Source: Bacillota bacterium (GTDB lineage Bacteria; Bacillota; Clostridia; Acetivibrionales; DSM-1351). From it: a DNA stretch of 64,000 nucleotides. Where the stretch lies: positions 62,001 through 126,000 of the forward strand of contig JAEYHZ010000022.1 in NCBI GenBank assembly GCA_023409265.1, given 5' to 3'. Position 1 is the stretch's first letter. Each line of letters begins with the position of its first letter. The notes under the pieces are model-generated. The model was not told the origin of the DNA and made no database searches. It worked only from the letters and a program-made list of their open reading frames with translations. The translations under genes and the position numbers were made by a program. Positions 44,001 to 51,356 of the stretch are shown piece after piece.

Positions 44001-45291
44001 TGCAGACCAGCAGCATACTGGAGGCGGTAATGGAGGAAATAACAATGGCGGAAGTTCCGGAAGTAATACTGGAAATACCGGAACGACTGTGAATCCAGTT
44101 GGTTCCACTACCAGCGGTAATAATACTGTACTGACCGTTACAATAAAAGCCAGCAGTGTATTGGGAGAAGCTGTAGCCAATATAGATAAAGCTACTATTC
44201 ATAATCTTGTGGAAAAAGCTAAGGAAGCTGAACGCAATGGACAGAATGCCATTGTTGAAATTAAACTCGATTCTGCAAATGATACAAAGTCTGTTAAAAT
44301 AGGGCTTCCTGCAGATGCACTTAAAGAAATAGCCGGGACTGTTGGAACTGAGATTAGGGTTAGTACAGGAATCGGAAGTGTTATTCTAGATGCAGAAGCA
44401 ATAGATTCGATCAGTGCTTCTGCTGCATCCGGAAATGTAAGCATTATCATAAATAAGGCAGATACTTCTTCATTACCGGAAGAAATAAAGGCTAAAGTTG
44501 GTGACCGTCCGGTTTATAATTTCGCAGTCCAGGCCGGTGATAAAGTAATATCAGAGCTTGGCGATGGAACTGCCAGGGTAAGTATACCATATGCTCCAAA
44601 ACCAAATGAGAAGTATAACTCAATCATAGTCTACGAGATAGATAATGATGGAAACTCTAAAGTTGTCAGAAGTATATATAATCCTGTGACAGGCACCGTT
44701 GATTTTATAACCACTAATAGCTCTCAGTATGCCGTAGGTTATAATGAGGTTAAATTCAACGATGTTACATCCAAGGACTGGTTTGAAAAGGCAGTTGGAT
44801 TTATGGCGGCCAGAGGCATTGTAAATGGTGTTGGGAACGATAATTTTGCTCCTCAAAATAAAGTTACAAGAGCCGACTTCCTCATAATGGTAATAAACGC
44901 TTACGGTATTGAGGTTGATAGGGCAGTAACCGACAACTTTGCAGATGCCGGCAGCAAATACTATACTGATTATCTGGGTACTGCAAAACGCCTGGGTTTG
45001 GTTTCAGGAACCGGAGATAACAAATTCTCACCGAACGCTACTATAAGCAGACAGGATATGCTTGTTATACTGTACCGTGCTTTGGATATACTTGGTGAAT
45101 TACCGGCTGCTAAAACAGGAAACTTTGACAGCTTTAGCGATTCAAAGGATATATCGGGTTACGCTAAAGATATAATGAAGTTATTTGTTGAGGCAGGTAT
45201 TGTTGGGGGTGATAACAAAAAATTGAGCCCTAAAGCCGATACATCCAGGGCTGAGGCTGTACAGATATTATATAACCTGCTTTCCAGATAG
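38080..45291 (+). CDS. SLH-anchored 2403-residue protein with unclassified (alpha/alpha)-barrel glycosidase-like core
   Basis: The start is ATG at 38080; the in-frame ATG at 38068 overlaps the GGAGG site. A signal peptide (to about residue 30) is followed by three roughly 200-residue beta-rich repeats (about 38-235, 240-440 and 507-705). Each has a DWxHxKG strand, a GYExxxxDTGF turn and an LWQAxxDVxFYxDG strand, with FIVAR-type helical linkers between. After another beta-sandwich and two helical linkers comes a core of about 720 residues (1068-1794). It has SHDTIGILQSLITAGDF, LYWDANWKLPWAYSVYLSKT and GQWTVDDQAALMGLIAYKYI, a pattern of six-hairpin glycosidases. Two near-identical He_PIG Ig-like repeats, a Gly/Asn linker, the unnamed pre-SLH module and three SLH repeats follow. 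Surface enzyme; substrate unknown. Confidence 0.75.
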   Translation: MLKKTILKMVSAVLCVCMLLSAVIQSGITYAAGNDVSLVIDESQISGQYNLDLTQVGDIDWMHFKGNGSGGVIEVSKATTPGAISFDILPNSVPEGKVSNGDPDRVANNWTDGMAGYESGVDDTGFAVLLPPVGMRGQGTCSDNVGWNFSAASQPVETSVIFTVGLWQANVDVNFYMDGMPADTKSISAGGSAQTYKYQVTVPANKELRVEGIQTDILWQDGNSSISSIAVGTAGTGGTKTLNILQNQVSGEGEINLSSAGNVDWLHLKGDSSANIVQIKKATSPGTISFEKLSNTGTEGKVDNGDADHMAYTWNDGMAGYEIGSRDTGFGVFFPASNRGPATWGNDVGCTFTVAAQPKESTVVFSLGLWQAKVDVKFYVDGALYDTKTISAGGTSQVYKYEVNVPASTVLKVEGIQKQTLDQWGNFSLSGIAVGSEMAIDKTPLQNLYNGVKDLVQGSYTDTTWTVFDNARTAAKAVLDDPSATQSAIDSAKTALVQAQSALEYNTNELGITQSQMSGVFAIDLTAVGNVDWLHLKGNGSNGIIQIKKNTQNAISFSALANTVPEGKEVNGDANHASASWTDGMTGYESLANDTGFGVFLPLPDDRNAGACRENVGWNFSVAAQPTQTTVVFSTGIWQAKTDVNFYLDGNYAATKRMEAGGTAQVFKYQVVVPANKVLKVEGLQKYKNARDGNSSLSNIAVSTKEIADKSSLQALYDEFGGITKSYFTDDSWDKFNNAKIAALGILEKIDATQAEVDTAKAALLQAQNELVKKDTNVMIDYTSDQRGLSYALGNLVDQQDRYQTFTSGEAFRMEYVQLGLTKASDDGSDLVVKLYATDSNGLPAGAVLAQTTVSKKDVVSGGLTTVKLGYDISANIRYAIDVTQTTLQDGIYCWTVMPKNYYTKNEFYGKTVSGKFVPEAWLGTGLIKIIKKVSVDRSALEALVSEISNCNEKIYTVESWLALAGAVESARNCLNNFDASQQEIDAETGKLQVAKGNLVTNINTSDFNAFISSFDNVAVKGYTDASVAVLTGSIANAKQLSSSASDDEKLQAYAAVLNAIAKLQVSGEYSSKTDGGLTGSFGFESDMNAPIAFIDGSFKLASRGNLMIRFGVAGLKEKGVSIDWYNRDGYLPCYVSEYMVDNVTYKIEEFANKHIIDGNPVEVAYAKMTATNNSGEKRLLPVVSKELLPLNEAAESSFVIHDGETVVREYAIKADRFENEGHTGNQHEVLPKVEFPTDQKIIEAARSVAETGKESIFENNYTAMKTYWDTRLAGIIDIKLPNSKDAGNRDSLINAYKAGYIYTLIIKDNTFLHVGENGYDRLFSHDTIGILQSLITAGDFKDAKNYLESVPMTGGINIENGKVDPDLYWDANWKLPWAYSVYLSKTGDIDYIKAKFEGVIKKMAHSIHDDRTGANHDGIMKSTLAIDSYGQWTVDDQAALMGLIAYKYICNELAIKETDQNKKEYYLTEVQWANAEYDSLLKVVTETLENTINSNNLNYIPASIVEPNTKNRCNDVRDANWASMLLFGSFPWDGHLYGADQTKAGANIDMIDQTYAYGIERRKNLPEASPYNFGGYPHGFYSSAYNAGYGIAALRGEAYRDMGIKAYEFQINSAMGSPFGWWEGVGPTNYPEQEPTTPLWNRDNAAGGGGSNQHMWGQATASKVLYDALIAERIFNDNKNAEIIIGRGIPKEWVTNAITGNNIVAAVDNYPVLQGGRAGYTIERNGSKLKITLNCDKGNSKVDANTVEQWSIQLPSMVNNISSVSAGVVDNANGIVTVPIDTKEVTIVLTDLLGSSVTIDTTALPNGKVGSAYSSALAATGGTSPYTWSADGLPPGLSITNVGVIEGTPSAAGTFSVDLKVQDSSNPVLSNSLTLSITIAPEDDPGSPVLIDTTTLPNGKVGTAYSSALAATGGTLPYTWSAEGLPTGLSITNAGVIEGTPTAAGTFKVNLKIQDSSNPVLNDSKTLSITIAPADQQHTGGGNGGNNNGGSSGSNTGNTGTTVNPVGSTTSGNNTVLTVTIKASSVLGEAVANIDKATIHNLVEKAKEAERNGQNAIVEIKLDSANDTKSVKIGLPADALKEIAGTVGTEIRVSTGIGSVILDAEAIDSISASAASGNVSIIINKADTSSLPEEIKAKVGDRPVYNFAVQAGDKVISELGDGTARVSIPYAPKPNEKYNSIIVYEIDNDGNSKVVRSIYNPVTGTVDFITTNSSQYAVGYNEVKFNDVTSKDWFEKAVGFMAARGIVNGVGNDNFAPQNKVTRADFLIMVINAYGIEVDRAVTDNFADAGSKYYTDYLGTAKRLGLVSGTGDNKFSPNATISRQDMLVILYRALDILGELPAAKTGNFDSFSDSKDISGYAKDIMKLFVEAGIVGGDNKKLSPKADTSRAEAVQILYNLLSR
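43471..44000 (+). repeat. Tandem near-identical He_PIG-coding repeats
   Basis: Two units with a 276-base period (92 residues) inside the 38080 gene, starting GTGACAATAGATACAACA and GTGTTAATAGATACAACA. They differ at few positions over most of their length, including synonymous sites. That suggests recent duplication or gene conversion. They encode putative Ig-like (He_PIG) spacer domains (LPNGKVGSAYSSALAATGG-type). Confidence 0.8.
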
Positions 45292-45320
45292 AAAATTTAT
45301 TTATGAGGTAATAGATGTGC

Positions 45321-45342
45321 AAGGTGTCCATTAGGACACCTT
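45321..45342 (+). terminator. Terminator of the 2403-residue enzyme gene
   Basis: AAGGTGTCC (45321-45329) pairs with GGACACCTT (45334-45342) across ATTA. Outer GAGGTA/TACCTC bases can extend the stem. It lies 30 bases after the stop codon. Confidence 0.75.
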
Positions 45343-45389
45343 TACCTCGTTGGGCCTGTGAGTTATAAAAGAAGGGATAATCCCAAAAG

Positions 45390-45449
45390 AAAAGTGTACC
45401 TCAAATAATAGTATACAAAATGTTTCTATTATTGTAAGGTACACTTTTT
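45390..45449. other. Long inverted repeat of unknown role
   Basis: AAAAGTGTACCT (45390-45401) pairs perfectly with AGGTACACTTTT (45437-45448). Inside it CAAATAATAG pairs with CTATTATTG (one bulge). Ends are T-rich on one strand. It could be a second terminator, a small palindromic repeat element, or a binding site, since GTACACTTTTT also occurs in the motif at 19951. It lies upstream of the GH65 operon promoter. Confidence 0.5.
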
Positions 45450-45483
45450 AGCTGGAATCAAAAAAATGCTGGTAAAAAAAATC

Positions 45484-45509
45484 ATACAATAGTAAAGATA
45501 TTACAATTA
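45484..45509. promoter_or_regulatory. 26-base exact repeat, copy B (also at 37694-37719)
   Basis: Identical to the block upstream of the 2403-residue SLH enzyme gene. It lies 78 bases upstream of the -35 of the transporter operon promoter (280 bases in the other copy), so its own spacing is not fixed. It is probably an accessory or distal binding site. Confidence 0.6.
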
Positions 45510-45555
45510 TTTTAAATTTGACTGTTAATCTTCCGGCTGAGAGGAATTTAATTAG

Positions 45556-45631
45556 AAATATTACAAAAACATGTATAAATAATAAATTAACTAATTTTAC
45601 TCAGCACCTTATAATGTAATCGTAGCGCTAC
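45556..45631 (+). promoter_or_regulatory. Promoter of the GH65 transporter operon with activator-like block and +1 palindrome
   Basis: A 20-base block (45556-45575) matching 37967-37986 at 18 of 20 positions lies 11 bases before -35 TTAACT (45587-45592). The -10 TATAAT (45610-45615) follows after 17 bases. Transcription should start near 45622, exactly on the perfect palindrome GTAGCGCTAC (45622-45631). Its CG-centred form resembles LacI-family operators. This promoter may therefore be both activated and repressed. Confidence 0.65.
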
Positions 45632-45662
45632 AAATGATGATTTGAAAATAGGAGGAATTGTG

Positions 45663-47006
45663 ATGAAAAGGTCGGTAAGTTTATTATTAGCTGCAGTAAT
45701 GACTGCTTCATTAGCTGCATGCGGTTCAAATACAACATCTGAGCCAACAACAACTGCTGCAGTGTCAACCAGCTCACAAACCAGCTCACAGACCAGTGCA
45801 GAGGCAAAGGAACCGGTTACAATAAAATATCCCACATACAGGGTAGGTACGCATTACTCTGCTCCATTTGAGAAGGAGCAAATTGCAAAGTTTAATGAAA
45901 AATTCGGCAATGAAATAAAAGTCCAGGTAGAAGAAATCCCAAGTGATACGGCATACAATGACAAGATGAAAATTCTTGCCGCATCAGGAGATCTACCGGA
46001 CGTTGTTATGGGTAAAAACGGAATAAATGAAATTTTGATCAAGGGCAATCTGGCTACACCTTTTAATGAATATATGGATAAGGATTCAGAATGGAAATCC
46101 GATATAGGTGATGAAGCACTTGCCGCAAATACTCGCGATGGGAAAATATGGTCCATCAGTGATCAAAAACAGGTAATAGGTTATTTTTACAATAAGGAAA
46201 TGTTTGAAAAGGCAGGCATAAAACCAGCCGAAACCTGGGATGAGTTTTTGGCCAATTGCGATAAATTAAAAGCAGCCGGTTTTACTCCGTTGGCTTTGAT
46301 GACAGGTGAAAATGCATGGACAACCAACCTTATGCTTTCCTCAATTGTAGGCACAAGCGGAGAGGCCGGAACTAAATTCATGAATACTCTTCACCCTACA
46401 AGTTTTGAAACTCCTGAAATGATCGAAGGATTGAAGAAAATACAGGTAATGTTGCAGAAATATACAACAAAAGATGCCATAGGAGCAGTATATGCAAATG
46501 CAGCTAATAATTTCGAACAGGGAAAAGCTGCTATTATTGCCAACGGTCCTTGGATGATAGGTGATTTCAGTGATAAGACCAAGTCTCCTGAAGGCTTCGA
46601 CAAGAAGGTTGGTGTTGCTGCATACCCTGGTAGCGGAGCATTTTTGTCCTATGAAGTAGGCTACATGATTGGCTCTGATACTCAAGAGAAAAAAGATGCT
46701 GCAGCTAAATTTATTAAGTACAAGACCAGCGCTGAAGGGCAATCCATAGCACTGGAACTCGGTAACGTATTACCCGTTTCAGATAAGGTACAGCCTTCAG
46801 AGGAATTCAAACAGAAATATCCGGTATTTGTAGAGACCATTAATGTAGGAAATAGTGCAAAGGTTAAATACCAGTACTTTGACACTATTGTATTCCCAAA
46901 TGTAACTGATGCCTGGAAGAACTTGTATCCGGAATTGTCTTTCAATAAGATAACAGCCGAAGAGATGGCAAAGAAACTTACTGAGACAGCTGCAAAGAAT
47001 AAATAA
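45663..47006 (+). CDS. Sugar ABC transporter substrate-binding lipoprotein (family 1)
   Basis: A 447-residue lipoprotein. The signal sequence MKRSVSLLLAAVMTASLAAC puts the lipidated cysteine at residue 20, followed by a Thr/Ser-rich linker. The mature part has family 1 features: PVTIKYPTYRVGTHYSAPFE at the start and ANNFEQGKAAIIANGPWMIG in the C-terminal lobe. The ATG at 45663 has AGGAGG upstream; the frame is open a little earlier at 45642. It is first in an operon with two permeases, a GH65 phosphorylase and beta-phosphoglucomutase, so an alpha-linked glucose disaccharide (kojibiose, nigerose or similar) is the likely ligand. A MITE-like element separates it from the permeases. Confidence 0.9.
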   Translation: MKRSVSLLLAAVMTASLAACGSNTTSEPTTTAAVSTSSQTSSQTSAEAKEPVTIKYPTYRVGTHYSAPFEKEQIAKFNEKFGNEIKVQVEEIPSDTAYNDKMKILAASGDLPDVVMGKNGINEILIKGNLATPFNEYMDKDSEWKSDIGDEALAANTRDGKIWSISDQKQVIGYFYNKEMFEKAGIKPAETWDEFLANCDKLKAAGFTPLALMTGENAWTTNLMLSSIVGTSGEAGTKFMNTLHPTSFETPEMIEGLKKIQVMLQKYTTKDAIGAVYANAANNFEQGKAAIIANGPWMIGDFSDKTKSPEGFDKKVGVAAYPGSGAFLSYEVGYMIGSDTQEKKDAAAKFIKYKTSAEGQSIALELGNVLPVSDKVQPSEEFKQKYPVFVETINVGNSAKVKYQYFDTIVFPNVTDAWKNLYPELSFNKITAEEMAKKLTETAAKNK

Positions 47007-47010
47007 TATT

Positions 47011-47172
47011 AGAACCTGTTCAGCATCTCATTGCACTCGTCATTTTGGCGGATTTCGCGCCATGCAGCGTTAAATTTTCTTGAAATAAACAAATTATTAC
47101 TGCGAAAATTTGCCTTGCCGGGCACAAAATTCACCTGAAATGCCAAGCACAAGCAGATACTTAACAGGTTCT
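47011..47172. mobile_element. MITE-like 162-bp element between binding protein and permeases
   Basis: Ten-base perfect terminal inverted repeats, AGAACCTGTT (47011-47020) and AACAGGTTCT (47163-47172), extend inwards for about 16 more bases with some mismatches. The inside is GC-richer than the flanks and has no ORF on either strand that looks like a gene. No clear target-site duplication was found. Size and ends fit a non-autonomous miniature element mobilised by a transposase elsewhere. It starts 5 bases after the binding-protein stop. Confidence 0.7.
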
Positions 47173-47200
47173 GTGTTATGGAAAAATAAAGGTTGTAATG

Positions 47201-47230
47201 AATTCTCCTCGGAAAGTTCCGGGGAGAATT
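47201..47230 (+). other. Intercistronic hairpin upstream of permease genes
   Basis: AATTCTCC-tc-GGAA-ag-TTCC-gg-GGAGAATT is a nested perfect inverted repeat (47201-47208 with 47223-47230, plus a GGAA/TTCC tip). It lies 20 bases before the permease start. It is the third binding-protein/permease junction in the window to carry such a hairpin. Confidence 0.65.
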
Positions 47231-47250
47231 GCATTTAAGGAGATGATGGA

Positions 47251-48123
47251 ATGACAAAAAATAAAGGTTACATAGCTTTATTCCTTATACCAACAATAAT
47301 TCTGTTTTTAGTAGTTTATGCAGTATCAATTGCTATTCTCTTTGGTACTTCTTTTACGGAATGGGCAACGGGAACAAAGCCTGTTTTTATAGGATTAGAC
47401 AACTATATTAAAATGTTTACAGATGATTCTGATTTCAGGCAGAGTTTGATTAATACTATTATATGGATTATTCTGCAGTCCACTGTCCATGTGTGTATAG
47501 GTGTTCTATTGGCAATTATTCTGAATATGAAGGAATTTTACTGGAAATTTGCAAGAACAGTATTCATGATACCGAACATCATATCGGGGGCTGCTGTGGG
47601 AATGCTGTTCCTATGTATATTAAACCCTGAGTTTGGAGCTGTAAATAGTATTATCCGCTTATTGGGTGTTGAGGATTTTTCTCAGAACTGGTTTATGGAC
47701 TATAGAACATCTTTCTTTTCTGTAACTATGACCTGGCTCCCTTATGCCGCAATTGTAACGATCCTTGTTCTTGCTGAAATAGCTGCAATTCCTGATGGCC
47801 TTTTTGAAGCGGCCAGAATTGACGGCGCCAGCGAGATTAAAATAAACCTGTATATAGTGCTTCCTTTACTCAGAAATATTATCGGAACCTGTGTTATTTT
47901 ATCCGGGACAAGTATGCTTCAGAAGCTGGATATAATTATGATGACTACAGGCGGAGGACCTGGGAATCAGACAATGAACCTCCCTATGTATATATATAAA
48001 ACAGCATTGATGGACAACAATTTCGGATACTCAAATACTATAGGAACATTTCTTGTGGCATTTGGAATTGTGTTAGTACTAATATATCGTAAAATCTTTA
48101 GAATAGGCAGTTCTGAAGAATGA
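47251..48123 (+). CDS. Sugar ABC transporter permease (UgpA/MalF-type)
   Basis: A 290-residue permease starting MTKNKGYIALFLIPTIILFL, with its first helix at residues 6-28 and about six in all. The EAA loop (LFEAARIDGASEIKINLYIV) is close to consensus. AAGGAGATGATGG lies upstream. Its TGA overlaps the next ATG (ATGA). It carries the sugar bound by the 45663 lipoprotein, with the following permease. Confidence 0.92.
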   Translation: MTKNKGYIALFLIPTIILFLVVYAVSIAILFGTSFTEWATGTKPVFIGLDNYIKMFTDDSDFRQSLINTIIWIILQSTVHVCIGVLLAIILNMKEFYWKFARTVFMIPNIISGAAVGMLFLCILNPEFGAVNSIIRLLGVEDFSQNWFMDYRTSFFSVTMTWLPYAAIVTILVLAEIAAIPDGLFEAARIDGASEIKINLYIVLPLLRNIIGTCVILSGTSMLQKLDIIMMTTGGGPGNQTMNLPMYIYKTALMDNNFGYSNTIGTFLVAFGIVLVLIYRKIFRIGSSEE

Positions 48124-48971
48124 AGGGGTGGGTGACTGATTTGAAAGGAATGAAACTTTTTTTATCAATATTAAAATACATATTTGTTTTAACAATAATT
48201 GTTCTGTCAATCGGACCGTTTTTATGGGTGTTCATATCATCGTTTAAAACTAATTCAGAGATACTTAATTATTCAATAGGATGGCCTGAAAGTTTTAGAT
48301 TTTCAAATTATCTGATGGCATTCAAAATAGCTCCTTTAACACAGTTTTATGTGAACAGCGTTATTGTAGGTATCTTCGGAACTGTATTGAATCTGATTAT
48401 TATGGGAATGTCGGCATATGTAGTTGCAAGGTTTAACTTTAAAGGTAAGAAACTATTGGTAGGTGTATTTTCCTTATCCCTTTTGATACCGGGTGCTGCA
48501 ATGCTGCAGCCATTGTATCTGACAGTGAATACACTGGGCCTGTATGATAAGCTCATAGGTTTGATTATTGTTTATGCAGGATTTGGACTTCCCGCATCAC
48601 TTTATATAATTTCAAGCTATTTTCAAACAATTCCAAGGGAGATGGAAGAGTCAGCCAGTCTGGATGGAGCGGGCTTCATCAGAACGTTTGTATCGATTAT
48701 TCTTCCCATTGCCAAGCCCGGCTTCGGAACTGCGGCTGTACTGCAATTCCTGCTGTGCTGGAATGAATTTCAATTTGCAATTACCCTCACCACAGGTAAC
48801 AAGAGCCGTACGCTTCCTCTTGCACTTTACTACTTTAAAAGTCAGTTTGCAAGTGACTATGGTGTAATGTTTGCAGCTACTGTTATTGTAATTATTCCAA
48901 GCATAATTGTTTATATTCTGCTTCAAAAGCAGGTTGTATCAGGATTGGCTGCAGGGGCAGTCAAGGGTTAA
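48120..48971 (+). CDS. Sugar ABC transporter permease (UgpE/MalG-type)
   Basis: A 283-residue permease with six membrane segments, the first at about residues 14-36. The EAA loop reads MEESASLDGAGFIRTFVSII and the end VSGLAAGAVKG. The start at 48120 overlaps the upstream stop but lacks a strong ribosome binding site. TTG at 48141, with GGGGTGGG upstream, is a fair alternative that would shorten it by seven residues. It completes the third full transporter. Confidence 0.9.
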   Translation: MKGWVTDLKGMKLFLSILKYIFVLTIIVLSIGPFLWVFISSFKTNSEILNYSIGWPESFRFSNYLMAFKIAPLTQFYVNSVIVGIFGTVLNLIIMGMSAYVVARFNFKGKKLLVGVFSLSLLIPGAAMLQPLYLTVNTLGLYDKLIGLIIVYAGFGLPASLYIISSYFQTIPREMEESASLDGAGFIRTFVSIILPIAKPGFGTAAVLQFLLCWNEFQFAITLTTGNKSRTLPLALYYFKSQFASDYGVMFAATVIVIIPSIIVYILLQKQVVSGLAAGAVKG

Positions 48972-49011
48972 GGAATTTCATGTTTAAAAGTTGATAAAAG
49001 GAATGAATTTA

Positions 49012-51264
49012 ATGGATAAAAGAAATCAATTACTTGAAATAGATGAATTATGGTGTGTAGAGGAAGAGACTTTCAGTACCGAAACAAGTAAGCACTTTGA
49101 AGGACTTTTTACACAGGGTAATGGTTATATGCATGTAAGAGGGAGTTTTGAGGAAGGACTGGACGGAGCTGTTCAGGATGAAGAATATCTGCGAATGCCG
49201 GCCAATGTTACACTGGAAAAACCCAGACATCCCGAATCAAAATGGGGAACCTTCATCCCCGGTATTGTAGGTAAACATCCCTTGCTGAAAGAAGAAATAA
49301 TTAATCTTCCTTATTTTCTGAGTATGAATTTAGTCATTGCAGGTGAAAAACTTGATATGAAACTCAGTACTGTCAAGGAATATAAAAGATGGCTGGATCT
49401 GAGAAACGGCTGCCTTTACAGAAGCTTTATATGGGAAACAAAAGTCGGGTTCAGGCTGAGGCTTACATATATACGCTTTGTCAGTATGGCTGATAAGCAC
49501 TTGTGCCTGCAGCAGCTTCATATTGAAGCACTTTCAGGACAAGGTGTCGTTGATATTCATTGTGGAATAGATGCCGGCGTAAGGACTAACGGATACAATC
49601 ATTTTCAAAAAGTATCGACAACAGAAACCCATTCCGGTTGTATTTCAGCAGAAACACTTACCGATGGCGGAGACAGGGTTTTAATGCTGTCAGGTGTAGA
49701 GGCTTCCCCAAACATTTTATGGAGTAAGCTGCAGAAAGGCCAAAATGTTTTTTATTCTGGATCAAAGCTTTTGAAAGCCGGAGACTGCCTGGAGATTCAG
49801 AAAGTAACTTCAGTTGTTACAGATAGAGACACTGAGGATGGCAGCCTTTTGGAAAGGGGCCTGAAGTATTTGGGAGTTTTCAGTGATAAGGGCTGGGAAA
49901 AGCTCTATGAAGCTCATACAAAAGCCTGGATAGAAAAGTGGAAAGTCAGCGATATAAAAGTTACCGGGGATACAGAAGTACAGCTGGCTTTGAGAGCATC
50001 TATCTACCATCTGATCCGGGCCAACTGTGAGAATGATCCCAGGGTTGCCATATGTGCCAAGGGCTATGCTGGAGAAGCATACTTTGGCCACTACTTCTGG
50101 GATACCGAAATAAACATGCTGCCATTTTTTATTCACTCAAATCCAAAAGCTGCCAGGGACTTGATAATGTTCAGATACAATACCTTGGACGGGGCCCGTA
50201 AAAACGCAAAAGATTACGGCTACCAAGGGGCAAGGTATGCCTGGGAGTCCTCATTATCTGGAGAAGAGCAATGTCCCTGCTGGCAATATGCCGATCATGA
50301 GATACATATTACCGCAGACATTGTGTACGCTATGTGGCATTATGTAAACGGTACGGGGGATTTTGAGTTTATTTGGGATTATGGTATCGATATAATGGTT
50401 GAAACTGCCAGATACTGGGCTGAAAGAGTGGATATCAATAAAAATGGCTATTATGAGCTTTTAGGCGTTATGGGACCTGATGAATACCTTCCCATGACCA
50501 TGAACAATGCATTTACCAACCGAATAGTGAAATTCAGCCTGAACAAAACAGTTGAATGTCTGGAGACTATCAGTAAAACAGATCCAAGCAAATATAAAGC
50601 TATTGAAAAAAGGCTGAGCCTTAAATTAGATGAATTTAAACGATTTAAAGAGGTTGGCGACAATCTGATGCTGCCTTATGATGAAAATACCGTGGTAATT
50701 CCACAATCTGAAGATTTTCAGAACTATGCCGATCTGGATTTTGAGGCAATCTGGAAGGACAGAACCAAGCCATTTGGACATTTCATATCCCAGGAGAGGA
50801 ATTACCGTTCTAAAGCATTAAAACAAGCCGATGTTATTCAGATGATGATGCTGTTTCCAGAGGATTTTACTCAGGAGCAGTTAAGCAAATCTTATGACTA
50901 TTATGAACCCATTACTACCCATGACTCATCACTTTCAGCAGCAGTCCATGGAATCACAGCTGCCTGGATGGGAAGGAGGGGGGAAGCCGAAAAATTCCTT
51001 AAAAAAGTGGTGGAAATAGATATGTCCATGGGGAAAAAAGGTGCTGCAGAAGGTATTCACATTGCAAACTGCGGAGGCCTGTGGCAGATGGTCGTATATG
51101 GCTTTGCCGGCTTAAAGAGTGCCATGTGGTGCAATAAAATACGCCTGGAGCCGCATCTTCCCGAGAAATGGGAGAAACTGGAGTTTGCTCTGGCATGGAA
51201 GGGCAAATGGTATAAAGTAGCTATTACAAAAGAAAAGTATGAGATTTTTGAAATGCAGAATTAG
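49012..51264 (+). CDS. GH65 disaccharide phosphorylase (kojibiose/nigerose/trehalose type)
   Basis: A 750-residue cytosolic enzyme. GH65 hallmarks are the N-terminal GNGYMHVRGSFEEG, the AYFGHYFWDTEINMLPFF block and VMGPDEYLPMTMNNAFTN, in which Glu491 is the expected catalytic acid. The HGITAAWMGRRGEA and HIANCGGLWQMVVYGFAG blocks at the C-terminus help form the phosphate site. Family members split alpha-linked glucose disaccharides with inorganic phosphate to beta-glucose 1-phosphate. The start at 49012 uses AAAAGG; the frame is open to 48991 without benefit. A beta-phosphoglucomutase gene follows, as in operons for maltose, trehalose, kojibiose or nigerose. The fragment does not decide which; kojibiose phosphorylase is the closest by feel. 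Confidence 0.9.
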   Translation: MDKRNQLLEIDELWCVEEETFSTETSKHFEGLFTQGNGYMHVRGSFEEGLDGAVQDEEYLRMPANVTLEKPRHPESKWGTFIPGIVGKHPLLKEEIINLPYFLSMNLVIAGEKLDMKLSTVKEYKRWLDLRNGCLYRSFIWETKVGFRLRLTYIRFVSMADKHLCLQQLHIEALSGQGVVDIHCGIDAGVRTNGYNHFQKVSTTETHSGCISAETLTDGGDRVLMLSGVEASPNILWSKLQKGQNVFYSGSKLLKAGDCLEIQKVTSVVTDRDTEDGSLLERGLKYLGVFSDKGWEKLYEAHTKAWIEKWKVSDIKVTGDTEVQLALRASIYHLIRANCENDPRVAICAKGYAGEAYFGHYFWDTEINMLPFFIHSNPKAARDLIMFRYNTLDGARKNAKDYGYQGARYAWESSLSGEEQCPCWQYADHEIHITADIVYAMWHYVNGTGDFEFIWDYGIDIMVETARYWAERVDINKNGYYELLGVMGPDEYLPMTMNNAFTNRIVKFSLNKTVECLETISKTDPSKYKAIEKRLSLKLDEFKRFKEVGDNLMLPYDENTVVIPQSEDFQNYADLDFEAIWKDRTKPFGHFISQERNYRSKALKQADVIQMMMLFPEDFTQEQLSKSYDYYEPITTHDSSLSAAVHGITAAWMGRRGEAEKFLKKVVEIDMSMGKKGAAEGIHIANCGGLWQMVVYGFAGLKSAMWCNKIRLEPHLPEKWEKLEFALAWKGKWYKVAITKEKYEIFEMQN

Positions 51265-51289
51265 CTTGAAAGACTTCGCTATTGCGGCT

Positions 51290-51325
51290 CCAAGCCATAA
51301 CATGTCAAAGCCATATATGGCTTGG
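51290..51325 (+). other. Hairpin between the phosphorylase and phosphomutase genes
   Basis: CCAAGCCATA (51290-51299) pairs perfectly with TATGGCTTGG (51316-51325), with no T-run. It lies 20 bases upstream of the GGAGG of the next gene and may affect message stability or processing. Confidence 0.55.
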
Positions 51326-51356
51326 GAGGTCAATATTAAAAACTGGAGGCAACAGC

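Noticed and set aside
43833..44180. Proline- and leucine-rich minus-strand ORFs opposite SLH-protein linkers (also 58222-58581, 32628-33056)
   Set aside because: They are the mirror of Gly/Ser/Thr-rich linker codons and have no start signals; typical shadows.
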